A stretch of 64,000 bases of DNA from Brugia malayi (Eukaryota; Nematoda; Chromadorea; Rhabditida; Onchocercidae), in NCBI RefSeq assembly GCF_000002995.4, contig NW_025062479.1:6441221-6505220 (forward strand), given 5' to 3'. Positions 24,401 through 36,700 of this stretch are shown piece by piece. The notes beneath the pieces were generated by a model. The model saw only the letters and a list, made by a program, of their open reading frames with translations. It was not told where the DNA came from and ran no database searches. The translations under genes were made by a program, and so were the position numbers. Position 1 is the first letter of the stretch, and the number at the start of each line of letters is the position of its first letter.

Positions 24401-26082
24401 CATGGACGGATTCAGTGTACGGCCTAGTATTGAAAATATAGCAACTGATGTTAATCCAGCCAGACATGGACACAATGTAGTCCACAGCGTCAAAAAAACC
24501 GTTTGCAAAAATGTCTGAAATTGTAATCAATGAATTATTTTAAATGACCCGAACAATTTTGACTTCAACTAGAAATATTAAAAATTAGAGAGTTATAATC
24601 TTCTAGAAAGAACTCAATAAAATTAAAGAACTAAAGTAAAATTATCGTTACATTAATAAGCAAGATTCAAACACTATCAAAACTAATGATAACGGGCTAA
24701 CAATGCCTTCATTATTTTTGCAAAAAGTTTCGAACCAACCTTTTGTTAGACATTTTTAATTTGCTGTTTGGTTCGTTTTTCATTCTCGGAAGTAAGATCG
24801 AAATCAGAATTTATTTAAAACTGACCTGATTATAATGAAGAATTGATAAAAAAATAAAGATGACCATTGCAAGAAAACCAGTAAGGAAATAAGGTAAGGA
24901 GCCAACTGAACCCACAAATATTTCATTATTTACAATTTCATCACCAAATAATCGAAAACGAACACCTGATTCATTTGAGCGCTAAAATGTATAATGGGTT
25001 AAAAAAGGATTTCTGTACTAAATTCATCATTTCTTTGTGAGAACAAATTATTTTATATTCGTTTCTGAATTATAATCGTTAGAATATTTTTCTCATATTT
25101 TAGTAATTTTTCCAATTTCGATATCTCAATTATGATTATGGTAATTAAACTCTTTTGCTTCCAGTCGAAGAACACCTTAAGCTTATTTCTCCATTCAATT
25201 TCAGCTCGTTTTATACTTGAAACAACATCCTGGTTGTCGAGAAATATAAAGGAGTATACCAGCATGCCAACAAAACCATTGCTATAACTCTGCTTCCCGT
25301 TCCATAGCAATAAATTGCTATAACGCCGAAAGACGTTCCTGATTGTGAAGTTAATACCGTAAAGATTCATCGTTGGATAACCAAGCACAGCATTTTTATC
25401 TGATTGAATTTTGATCGCTACCTAAAATTGGTTTGCATTTGTTACTAATTAGTTGCGATTTTTCAATTTTGCTTTCTAATTTTAAAAATATTGGTGGAAT
25501 TAAGTGGACTCACATCATTATGTTTATGTCATCAAAGAAATGAGGGGTGTAGCATATCTGTAGTACCTATCAATGAAATTCTAACCGAAATGGCTTCGTA
25601 AAACGGTTTTGAAGAAATGTATAGATAAGAACCAAGTGTCCTATTCTTAAAACCATCACCGACCAAATGCATACGTAATCCTCGCTCTGCTTCCCGTTCC
25701 ATAGCAATAAATTTATCAGGTCGTAGCATGGAACCTCCATCGACGCTTTCACCAAAAAGCATTATCTGAATTTATGTAACTATGGATTTCGCTTGCGATT
25801 ATCACTGGTATATGATTTTTCATTCTAAAATGAAAAGTTAGCAATCGCTAAGAAAGGAGGAAAGAAGGAAAAAAATAGAGGAGGCAAAAAATGAATTTTT
25901 GATACTACTTTTCTGACAGTGGAAGCATTAAGGATAACCGTATATGGGTCAGATGTCAAGTTATAAAATCTTCGGTAATATTCCCTCTCCGACCATGACT
26001 TTGATAACGGCGAAGAAAAGTCTGTACGAAAATCATTTTTGAACTGCGCGTGGAAATTTGCAGTACACGCTGCTAGTGCTAT
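21443..26082 (-). pseudogene. patched-related (PTR) family gene, twelve exons, disrupted
   Basis: PTR proteins are multipass sterol-sensing-domain membrane proteins of nematodes linked to moulting, cuticle and trafficking. Exons in order: 26082-25909, 25765-25586, 25421-25176, 24981-24826, 24514-24402, 24204-24033, 23927-23770, 23601-23409, 23124-22878, 22593-22304, 21961-21768, 21592-21443. Hallmarks are NDFRTDFSSPLSKSWSERE (N-terminal loop), SVDGGSMLR, ITPFLILAVGVDDAFLVLHK (sterol-sensing domain), SWRDRAFI, ICTLFIPSARA, VMAIGLTIDYAEH and the terminal AGTTTLICVLPL. Splice phases agree throughout. Two lesions are seen: exon 9 is one base short (frame shift near 23010-23020), and exon 11 has TGA at 21938-21936 in LSA*GADMD, where the family normally has Trp. 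The modelled part is about 757 codons. The first transmembrane segment and start codon were not found; a candidate upstream exon ends at 26560 with a GTAAGT donor. Sequencing error is the alternative. Confidence 0.8.
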
Positions 26083-28859
26083 CTGAAATCGTTTTATATT
26101 TTATATAATAGGAATAAAAGTATGAAAAAGCCAAAAGATAACATGAATCTCAATTAGGCTACGATCACCATCTACTAATAAAGGATAAGGGCTTATTATA
26201 TTACATCTATACTAACAAACGTCATACAGTTTAAAAGAAAACAAAATTAATTTTAGCTGAAAATCATATATCATTCGCGAGAACAAAAGCGATCATGGAA
26301 AGTAGTCACTTATGAGAGAGTTGTGCAGGGAAATAAGTTAAAGAAACGGAAAAAAACTAGGTCAAGATAGATGAGGCGTGGTTGGATTTATAGTATCATT
26401 ACACTTAAAGCATGGGAACCTAAGCGATCTTGGTGACTTCTTACTAATGGATCAATCTAACATTGAAAAAGTTTAAGTAGAATGTAGATCACCTTTTTTT
26501 CTGGAGCATTTCGAAAACGCCAATTAATAATTCGAAATGTAAAAAATTTTGCAACTTACTTTCATTGGCAACTTTTTATTAATTAGGGCGCTTGTTTTGT
26601 AATGGTTTTGTACTGCCAAATGATCATCAATCTTTCTTCAATAATACATTTGTTTCAGTTTCAATTTCGACAATACAGCCACTTCTTTGAACATTAATTG
26701 AAGCAAAAGTTAGCGAGCAAAGGAACTAGAGACTGCGGCGAAGTTTTGAGATACTTTTTTGAATTCGAAAATGTGATAAAATCCAATTCTGATTGGAGGA
26801 CAAGTTGAGCAAAAAAACATTATAAAATTAGAATTTTCTATTTCGAGAGTCAACATAGTCCAATAAGGCTATTTTCTTAGGTAGAATTAATGTCGATATT
26901 CTAATTTTCATACGAAACCTTTATTAGGATGAAGTTTTTACGGTCTTACAGTCTATGAGAATCAGTTGGTAACTTTAAGAGTTCTTAAGTTTTCTGAATG
27001 TTTTAAGAGTTTTCTCAATAACAATTTTCTTATAATATCAATTCGAAAGATAAGTAAATGTATTAACCACATGCAAAGGTTATGATTACTTTCTTACTTG
27101 ACGTAATTGCTGGAAAGCATACCATAACACATGTTGACGTTAGAATGGTCGGTTGGCGCGCGATCAGAGCACTTAATTTCAAAAAAAATTTGCTGTGAAG
27201 TGCGATGATCATTGGAGAATAGGTTGACCAGAGAGGAGTCTACAGTCCAGGAGTATAGTTGTTGGACCGTCCAGGGAAGTATTTTTTGTATCATGTTCTG
27301 ACATTTATTCGTCAATATGTTTGTATGAGTGAATACATTGATCAATGTAGTAAGATAAAGGAAGTACGGGAGAGCAGCAACCGATTTTCTGTAGATGCAT
27401 AATTAGGACGAAGGAAAAAGAGGGATATGAGGATGTTCGAAGGTCACTTATTTCACCAACACACTCATGCAATTTATGACAGCAATAGTGATAAGCGCAT
27501 AAATACATTATGCGTTCGTTCTGCAGTGTGCTTCTGTTTTTATGTATTATGACTAAAGTTAGCGAAGAATACTTTACTAAAAACAAAACAAATACTTTCA
27601 TCAAAGATATAAAGTTAATGCTTTCAAATGAGACCTTTTAAATTTAAACCGGACGTTATGAACATCTGTTAAAATTTGATAAGTGAATAAATAAATAGTG
27701 GGTAAGGAAATTAAAGAAAATCTTGATAAATGATTGTAAATCATGTTTATCAAAAGTCGTTTATTTAGTAATAATTAATAATTTTTACAATATATAATAA
27801 ACTAGCGAAATGGTGAAACAGAAATGCTTTAACTCAAAAAGCTGTTTTTTAAATCAGCTGATCTAGACCAGCTTTTATTGATTTCAGAAAGACAGAATTA
27901 CAGCAATCTGCACTAATTTATTTTTTTCAATTCATCTTTTCAAAACAAAAGCTTGAAATAGGAACTCTTTTCTTCCTTTTCTATTTTTGCTGCGACGAAA
28001 AACGGCATCGTCGTCCTCAGTTCAGACATACAAGTAGTGGTCAGTTTTCTATAACAGCAAACAGTGACCAACGTTTCGTCTGGCTTTAATCTTTTTGAAT
28101 TTTATTTACTTAAAAATTAACAATGCTTCACAAAAAAATTTATTCCTTGTCGAGTTTTGATATTTTTTGGTCTTTTTATCATTAATTTTCAATAACAACA
28201 AGCAAAAGTTATAAACCATGTGAGTTCTTCTAATGTTGTTAAAATAAATAATCTATGTTCGAAGATCGATTATTCTTTTTTATTTTATTAATTCGAGACA
28301 GAAATGAAGTAGAAAGTCGAGCTTGAAAGTCCAGATCAATGAGAATTATATTTCAGAGGAAAATAAGTTGGAGGTAGTAAAAAAAAGGATTGTTTCAAAA
28401 TGGCACTTGTCAACCCCTTTTCATTTTCTACACGTCTCAAGTAGGTTATAACAATCAATCGATGAAAAAAAAAGAAAACGGATTATGCTAAATAACTGTA
28501 TCAAGAAAGTGTGCTCATACCTTCTTAACTTTTAGATACTTCTATCTCATCGGTAAGAATTTCTTATTTCTGTTTAGAATTTATAGAGAATCAAAATTTT
28601 ATTATTCTCTGAGAAAAATTGCTTCTTTCTATATCATTATAAGTTAAGCATTCTTTCGCTAACATATGAGTTCTTATTTGGATTGAAAGTGGAGTTAGTT
28701 TTCGTAACATCCAAATGTTAATCACAACTAGATGATTTAGAAACTTGGATGGTCCGATAACATCAGCACATATATCTGCGCATATTTGTATATCTTTTTT
28801 TTAAAGTTATCGTATTTTTCTAATTTATTAATTTGCTGCTGTTTGGTACTTATAGTACG

Positions 28860-28881
28860 TTTTTTTTTTTTTTTTTTTTTT
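28860..28881. repeat. poly-T run of 22
   Basis: Uninterrupted T homopolymer. Similar runs lie at 19109-19130 and 53337-53359. Confidence 0.9.
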
Positions 28882-30440
28882 GCAAAATATTCGATAAAAA
28901 CTGCAAAAGAGCTTTTTTATGGAAAAATTTAACAACTTTTACTAATTCTCCCTCAGTGTTCTTCATGGCTCTTTTTCTACAACAGTATGTGATTAATTTT
29001 CTACTCTTTGTTTATTTTTGCTCAAAAAACTAGGTAAAGTTGCTTCTATTAATGTGAATTCTTCTTTCGGCTTTCTGAATTCAACAGCACAGCTGTAAAT
29101 TTTCAGCATTTCAGGGTTTCTTAAGGTTGCATGCTATTAAGGTTGATTGTCTTTATACTGACGAAGGACCTGTTTTTTGTTATCAAAGAAAAATCATTGT
29201 TAAAGGCTAACAGGGCTATTTTTATATATGTGCTCTAAGTAATCAGTTGTACAAATTGATTATTTGAACTGATTGTGAGAAACTTGTTTCTTTGCTATCG
29301 TTTGTATGAACTCCACTTTTTCTATAATATTGAAAACACATACTGACATAGCTCAGTTAGTAATAGTTTAAATTGGATTTGATTGTGAAAATCGAGAAAT
29401 TGTTTGAGTTCTGTGCACATTATGTAACGAATTATTAGTTTATGAAAGTAACGACAATATTACACGCAGTAGTTTTATAGGTGGACATGTAGTTGATAGA
29501 CAGCAGCAATTTGTTAATTTTTTTATAAAATGATTTTAATATGATCATTTGTTAACAACAGTAAGTGCAATTGAAACTGTCATGAATATAATAAACAGTT
29601 GCTGCTCATTATCTGAATCATGTATTTAAATTAAGATTAATTTTTCCTTGAAATAAGGCATTCATTTGGTAAGCAGTTTTGCTGTTTTTATAGCAAGTAA
29701 GCCTGTTGAAAAAATGAAAAAAAGAAAAAAAAAAAACAATTATTACGAAATTTATCAAACGAAGAACATTTTTCAAGTATCATTTTCCTGAAAGGCTCGT
29801 CATAAATTAAATATTGAATTTAGATTACAAATAGCAAAAATAATGTTGAAAAATACATGAAACTTTTATTTATTAAACTTCTGAAAGATATTTGGTACAG
29901 TTTTCCACACTAGTTTCGAGGTTTTACGTATAACTGCACATTTTTCAGCAGAAAATTAGTTTGCTAATATCATGCCTGAAAAATAAAGTTAGAAGTTGTT
30001 GGAAATCGAACCTTATATGCATAATGAGGAATATAATCAGGTAATGTATCTGGAAAATACGTGAATTCCGCTTTGATGAAAAATAAAAGGTTCCCAAATT
30101 TTTATCTCAGATTACATTTCTTTCTAAAAATGCATTCATTTAATGAACTACCAGAAAAGCTATTGATTCAGTGTCGTTGCTACTTAAGGTTATTTAAAAA
30201 TGGTAGTAGTGAACTTTCTTTGATAAACGTAAGTGTAAAACTAAAACAATTCATCTATGTTGACTGAGAAGTTAGCAGCAGTCAATTTCACATTAATTTT
30301 TCAATCTCATACGTCAGTTGCATGTATTTCTACAGGAGATGTTTAACATAGCCAAGAATGACGATCTTAGTTTAAAAAGGAAGTTGAAGGATATTTACAA
30401 AAAGGGAGTAGTGACTTCATTTTGCGCAGTGATTGTTCAG

Positions 30441-30444
<4 letters not shown>

Positions 30445-30475
<31 letters not shown>
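30445..30475. repeat. poly-A run of 31
   Basis: Uninterrupted A homopolymer followed by GGAGAAGG. No retro-element sequence was recognised next to it. Confidence 0.9.
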
Positions 30476-30477
<2 letters not shown>

Positions 30478-31178
30478 AGAAGGAAAAGAACAAAAAACTT
30501 ACTGCACAATATTTGGAACTTCAAAACAGTAGTTTCATGACCTGATCTTGATCCTGAAACAAATAACTGTAAATACCGATGTAAAAAAAGGACCATTTTA
30601 GGCATGCTTCCAAACAGCATGTTTGCTGGTACAAAAAAGTTTTAGACTTTCAATAGAACATCAAAGGTCTCAAAAACTTTAAGACTAAAATTGGCTAAGA
30701 TTAAAAATGGGTAAAACGAAAAAAGATCTCTGAAGTCCTGATATCTAATAACCAGAACATTCAGTGAAGTAATGTACTTTGTCTCATAGGTAAAGTTTAC
30801 GGTGAACTTTAATTCCTTTGATTTCTGTAACCGACCCTTTAGCCTGGAATATTTTGTGTGAAAAGTTTTCAGTGCTTGGGCATTTATGAAAATTTCACTA
30901 GCGCTGATTTGTAGTTAGGAAATATGTTGCAAAAAATTACTTTGTCCTCCTTGTGTTCTTTTTCTTCAGGCTCTTCTAAAACAAAAGAATCTTATTAATA
31001 ATACTGGTAGCAAATATTTCAATTTCGTATTCATTTATGAGGACCCTTTATAAAATTTAACACTGGTTATAAAATTATTTTTACTTCTCTAATTTTGCAA
31101 GCAAAAGGATATATAGATATTTAGTATACAATCATGAAAAAAAAAAATGAAGTAATGTATTTTGGGAAGAATGAAATG

Positions 31179-31808
31179 CTAACTTTTATGTTCCTCACTG
31201 TGCTCCTTATCATGTCGTTCCGTTTGATCTGATCCCTTGTGCTCTTCATCTCCGTGATGATGACAGAAACAGTGACAGTGTTCCCCACTTCCCTTCTTAT
31301 GACCCCTACGTTTCTGTTCCTGATTATTGTTTCCTTTATGTTTCGGACAGTGACAATGGCAACGACAATCCTGATGATTATATTCACTGCTGTCTGAATT
31401 ATTACCTACATGTTCATGGATACCTTTATGAACATGAGTTTCTGTATCATTTTCACCCGCACGGTCATGTTCATCATGTTCATGGCTTTCCGAATCATTG
31501 TCATGATGATCGCGACATTTACAGTAATAATGGGTTTTCTTTTCGTGATGATCTTCGTCACTGTGTTCCTTGCTATGACTTTCATGGTTTTCAGAACAGT
31601 TGTGATGTTCATGTTTTTCATGGCCAGAATCGTTTTGGTGTTCATAGCCATGTTCTTGATGCTTACCCTGATTTATATCCGTTTCATTTTTGCGGTTTTC
31701 TTGTTCAGAATGATCTCGTTTTATCCGCATCGCTTGGATATCATTCAGAGCAAGACAGGTTAAAACCACAGCCACAATATACACCATTTGCGATCTGTGG
31801 GTCGTCAT
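31179..31808 (-). CDS. secreted histidine-rich, Cys/His-clustered protein
   Basis: Single-exon reading frame of 209 residues. The first ATG (31808-31806) lies one base after a TTGCTTAG acceptor, which suits spliced-leader addition; a second Met at residue 8 starts a clean signal peptide (MVYIVAVVLTCLALNDIQA). The mature part is extremely hydrophilic, with about 38 His and many Glu, Asp, Lys and Asn. Its Cys occur in clusters with His: YYCKCRDHH, DCRCHCHCPKH and EHCHCFCHHH. There are N-glycosylation sequons (NET, NCS, NDT, NNSD region). The spacing suggests binding of zinc, copper or haem, but no catalytic domain is visible and I recognise no named family. The opposite strand carries a Phe/Met-rich frame that is only a shadow of the His/Asp codons. 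There are no close neighbours. Confidence 0.75.
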   Translation of the reverse strand: MTTHRSQMVYIVAVVLTCLALNDIQAMRIKRDHSEQENRKNETDINQGKHQEHGYEHQNDSGHEKHEHHNCSENHESHSKEHSDEDHHEKKTHYYCKCRDHHDNDSESHEHDEHDRAGENDTETHVHKGIHEHVGNNSDSSEYNHQDCRCHCHCPKHKGNNNQEQKRRGHKKGSGEHCHCFCHHHGDEEHKGSDQTERHDKEHSEEHKS

Positions 31809-31818
31809 CCTAAGCAAA

Positions 31819-34489
31819 TAAGACCATTGAATTTGAACTCTGTTTCAGTACCAACGAATTTAAAACTTGCTTTCACTCCGAATGCTTCAAGTTTTAATAT
31901 TTAAACATAGAATTAATTCAAGACTGCAATGAAAGATATTATGATGAGGATGAAGCATTTGTTAAAAAAAAGAAAAAAAAAAAAACATAAGTGCTGAAAT
32001 ATAAGTCCAATGAATTTGACCCATTGCATGATTAGTACGCTTTAAGTTCTTTCAAATTAAATTTATTTGCGGATTAAAGCGGTTTATTCAGCTACCTAAG
32101 ACGACTCACCTTCTTTAATACTTTACGATGTCCACCGTTCCTAACAAAAACATTTACAAACTTTGAGCGCTCGCAACTCAAAACTTCAATATGTATTTTT
32201 AATTTATGCATTTGATTGACAATAACCACGTAAAAAAGATAATGAAAAATGTTTTCACATATGAATATCTTATCATCCGAAGCTAAAAGTTTCAAAAGCC
32301 TTGCAAAAGTCTTAAAATTCGTACTTGTAAGCAATGTTCCAAAAATTTCTTTGATCAATATCATGGAAATGTTAAAATCATAGTGGGAACACGGTAGAAG
32401 TAGGTACCCAGATATTATGCCGTTTTACATTTTCTACCTTTACTTCAAAAATTAAATCCTTTCTGTTTCAGCTTAGTTTTCGACAGTAAGCTCACTACAG
32501 ATAAAATGAAAAAATGTCAAGCAAGTATAAACAGTTTTGTTTGAAACGGAATAATATAAAAAGTCCAGTATAATCAATAAAGTGCGTTTACTGATTTTCA
32601 AACTAACATTTTCTAGACCAATTATATTTTCTAGGTCAGCTGTATTATTTTGATCCAATATGAAGTCACGATATTTATAAGAGCGGAAGTAATTCTCAGC
32701 CTGCTCGCTTCAAATCTTTAGTTTTGCAATCACAAACAGATTGCAGATGTCTGTTAACACGGAAAACATAAGCACATGGAATTATTTGTATTTTCTTACC
32801 AAGAAGTGTCCAACTACAAACTATTTGAAATTCCAGCGTTAATTTTTTTTCCCTTACGAAATGATATTACATTAATGATATTATATTATGCCAACAAAAA
32901 TTTAATGATTTTTGAAATGCTTTTTGATCTCACAATTGCAAAATCCCAGAATGCTTTTAACTATAAGAAAAGAGAGAATGGGAGAAGACTGGAAAAAATA
33001 CATTCTGAGATTTGTTAATCAAAAACAGATCTTCACTAAGAAGAGTCATCTTTCAAATTAATTTCGGATAAAAGTTCAACAACTACCAAGACCGTCATCA
33101 ATAAAAAAAAACTGATAAACTAAAGCTATAAAGGTAAAACATGCCATTTGCTACACAAAAGTAGTCCGATACAGCGCAATTGTCTTCAAAAATATTTCTT
33201 TCGACCTCAGATTAGCTAACAGAAGTGAAGCAAGAAAGAGTGATACAATTAAGAATGCAGATTACTGGGATATCAATGGAGTTTCAAATTGAAAGGAAAT
33301 CACCAGTAACCCTAACTCAAATATATGTGATTCTTGAGCTGAAAAGTATGGTAAATATGAGCTTATTTAAAAAGTTCCACGTTCTGATTATTTGAACGGG
33401 CTGGTATTTGCAAGATCATGCATTAAATCCTTACCACCGAATGTTTTGTAAATGATAGGCTTTATAGGACGATATGAATTATATTATACTAAAATCTTTC
33501 GCTGTGCACGATCACTGTAAACATCGGCGAATCATGGAGAAGTTTAATGGAGAATGAAATTCTTCAGTTCTTTAGTGAAATATCAGACTTTCTTCTTTTC
33601 TTTTTTGGTTACAGTTCTAATTCAACTTATTTCTCATTCTTCTTTTAAATGAAAATCCATGCAAATTATGCAATAAATCAACAGGACTGTTTAACGAAAA
33701 AAGAGAAAACAGAAAAAAAAATTCATAGTAAATGATAGAAAAAATTGAAAACTGAACGGCAGGATTTTTGTATGAGCGAGATTTAACAGTTATCATTTTC
33801 AACGACTACATGCTACATGGATGGTAATTTATTACAATACTTGTTTGCTCCTAATGGCATTTTGTTTTTTGTAACATCCGATAAATATCCTCTCAGATTC
33901 CATGAATGCATATTAAGCTTTCATTGTACATGAAATTTTTGATGAAAAAGTGCTCGTAAAAATGTACGATGGCTTAACTAACACAGATATCATTACCAAC
34001 AAGCAATATTCGATTTCGACATTACCCAAATTTTGTCTGTGTTATATTGAGTTTCGCTCGTAAGGAGAAAGTGAATATACTATCACTGAAGGTACATATC
34101 ATGGGACAAGAAATATAAAGTCTTGTCACAAAATCTACACTGTTGATAGTTAATGTATATGAATTTTTTGTATAAAAGAAAATATATATATATATATATA
34201 TATATAGAAATCTGAGGAAGAAGAAAAATTAGTAGTTGGTAAAGCTAAAACAGCTGGCAAATGAATCTCATTTGAAAGACGTTTGAAAGATTTGAAAGAA
34301 ATTTGTTTTAAATAATTTTCAAAAAAATTTGAATTCGATTTAAAAGAAGTTCAGAAAAAAGTGCGAAAATTTACATCGATCAATAGTCCATTAGGGATTA
34401 GTTGTACCTTTCAATATTCAGAATTGATGCTACAAGTACTGATAAGATTGCATAAAATGATAACTTCAGTTATATTGGTATCTTAATAG
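31819..34489. other. noncoding or unresolved interval
   Basis: Upstream of the His-rich gene. Minus-strand frames at 32092-32364 and 32473-32658 (with DLENIIGLEN before a GTTAGT donor) are open, but no family or consistent exon chain was found. An (AT)n tract lies at 34182-34206. Confidence 0.3.
34182..34206. repeat. (AT)n microsatellite
   Basis: About twelve AT units in a row. Confidence 0.9.
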
Positions 34490-34677
34490 TCTACCTTATC
34501 AGTAAGCGAATTAAATGTGCATCTGAACGTTTGGCTATTGAGGAAGCTATATAAAAGAACGCAGTCCAACGGTATTCCTTGTAGAGGCTTACTATACTCA
34601 GCATCCGAACAGTTTGCTATGAATACATTAGCAATGCAATGAGAGTAGAATAAAAGATAAATTATAGAGTAAAGCAA
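34490..34677 (-). CDS. possible secreted-protein exon, unrecognised
   Basis: Minus-strand frame open from about 34677 to a GATAAG|GTAGAC donor just below 34490. It begins with a hydrophobic signal-like stretch (LLYSIIYLLFYSHCIANVF) and continues with evenly spaced Cys (ANCSD, LDCVLL, FRCTF), the look of a short secreted nematode protein. There is no ATG in the open frame (a TTG is at its start), and no clean acceptor was found, so the true 5' end is unknown. It could be a decayed gene. Confidence 0.3.
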
Positions 34678-35358
34678 AAATGTTCACCTTAGTTAAATAT
34701 AAACACAATATCACCAAACTATCATCACTTTATGCAGAGATTAAATTTTGGTTGCATGAGATGAGTATGAGAAGAATTCTATCTTAAAATGAAGTGAGTC
34801 AGTAATTTATGCAATAGTAAAAAGAAGCCGGAAGAAATAAAATGAAAGGAAACCAAAGGTGAAAAAGAAGCTAATGCTCACTCAGTTAAAACTTAAAAAT
34901 TTCAAGTTGGGATGGAGTTTATAACAGCTGTTCAAATCGAAAAAGGCTGCGCTGAAATAGGGGAAGCTAAGATGCTGTTCAAACCTAAACAATCTGTCAA
35001 TTAAGTCTGTCTGCTACTACTTTATTTCTGCAGCTATTGCTCTGGATGTTGCTAACAATGATAATAGCAACAAAAATAATATATATTCAGCACAGAACTA
35101 TCCATAGGCTGGCTTACATTGAAAATAATTTTTTCGTTACACTTTTTTCTCAAAACATCCACATACAAACTTTTTTGAGATAAATGTGCACAATGGTACT
35201 TCCCGAAATTTACCTAAAATGAAGCGACAATTAAATTCTACTGAAACACTTTAGCTCCTATTCATTTCATAGAATTCTTAAAACCTGACTGGCAAGTTGA
35301 TATGTTTGGTATCTTGAACCTTCTTCAGGTGACAGATCTTCGAGGAATCTCTTTCGGC

Positions 35359-35544
35359 TTAACCGCTTCCCGTAGCTATGCCCCATAACAGATGCATTTT
35401 GCAAGACAAATTACTGTTAGTGTAGTAAAACTTGCCTCCCAGTCTTTTAAATTGCAAATAAGGAAACTTATTCAAATTACGGACTCCTTCTTGGGTGACC
35501 ACGGTAATCATCGATGTCTTTTTACTAACCGTCAAAACATCCAT
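35359..35544 (-). other. unrecognised open segment
   Basis: Minus-strand frame with ATG at 35544 and protein-like content (SMITVVTQEGVRNLNKFPYL), ending in a stop near 35359. It lies between other minus-strand exon candidates. No family or splice chain was established. Confidence 0.2.
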
Positions 35545-35882
35545 TTTACTGAATTATGAATAAGTAACCACATACTAGTATCCAGCCATTTTTTCTTTAG
35601 AAGTAAAAATTTTTGAAAATGTGAGTTTAACCTTCAAATATTAAGGCTATGAAGGTGATTGAAAAAAAAAAAATTATAGCTGCTTAACATTTATGGCAAC
35701 CAATGCAATCAATTATAATCGAAGAGAGATGTTTGATAAGGAATAAATACTGAGCAAGAACGAAATGAACTGAGGTGTTGAACTAAAAATCCGGAAAGAA
35801 AACTGGAGCAGTGTTGTAGTGAAAACTGCGCAAAGACGAAAACAATTTTACAAATGAGTGCCCCATCCGAAAACAGTTGTTT

Positions 35883-36235
35883 TATCTCGTTAGAGCAGTT
35901 CTTAGATCGTTTGCTTTTTTGATTGATTTTCCTATTTCAACTTGGCTTTTAGCCGACTCAACCTCTGTCAAAAAATGAGAATCAAATAACATTTGATTTA
36001 TGAGTAGCTTGAAAAGTATGAGCAAACCAGTCAAAACTTCAGGAAATAGATCAGTGAGAGATTTTTTAAGTATGGGGATATTACAATATGCACATATTCG
36101 GACAGGAATAACTTTAAAGTCAGTGTGAACAAAGGAAAAGCAATGTAACCGACTCAAAATATCATTGTCTGATATTAAGGAATCTAAACCTTTCCAATTA
36201 ATTTCATCAAAAATAATGTTACTATATCTTGTCAC
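35883..36235 (-). CDS. hypothetical protein or terminal exon
   Basis: A 117-codon minus-strand frame starting with ATG and ending with TAA. It includes VRICAYCNIPILKKSLTDLF and a basic/acidic C-terminus (EVESAKSQVEIGKSIKKAND). A TTTTTTGACAG acceptor at about 35969 would also make the last part a separate terminal exon. I do not recognise the family. It sits downstream of the small gene at 36.7-37.9 kb on the same strand, but no phase-consistent join was found. Confidence 0.3.
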
Positions 36236-36700
36236 TAATTAATCCCTTTTTACATCATTTTTTGCAGAGTTTATTGCAAATTCAAATTTCAACAATTAAC
36301 TCCAGAAAAGTGAGTCATAAGTAAATGGTGAGAATGAAAGTTTTGACAATGCCATATAAATTTTGAAATATTTATGTAGCGATTCACAATATTAGTAAAT
36401 ATGCAGTCTTAGTTTTACATATTCTCAGATGAAATTTCCTGGTACTTCATTCACTTTCATTTCTTTCTGAATACTACTTTTTTCATCTAATCCTGTATAT
36501 ATAGTATATTGTTAGTAAATTGAAATTAATCTAGTTTTGTCAATGTATTAAATTTCATACATTAAATTGCAGAAATTTCTAAGCAATGACTGGGAAAATG
36601 CGACGTGTATACTTTCTGTAAAGTTTTTAATCAGAATTAATCAACACTGAAATACTGGAATATATGTTCGATTCATTAAAAAAATCTCCGATAACACTAA

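Larger units (their letters stand above)
26083..31178. other. noncoding interval
   Basis: No gene could be assembled. A minus-strand exon ending at 26560 before a strong GTAAGT donor (reading HLAVQNHYKTSALINKKL) could be a 5' exon of the PTR gene, but it lacks a start and a convincing acceptor. The frames at 27094-27604 have no splice support. Homopolymers occur at 28860-28881 (T) and 30445-30475 (A). Confidence 0.35.

Noticed and set aside
31410..31763. 117-codon Met/Phe-rich plus-strand frame
   Set aside because: It is the antisense shadow of the His-rich gene: CAT/GAA codons read backwards give ATG/TTC.
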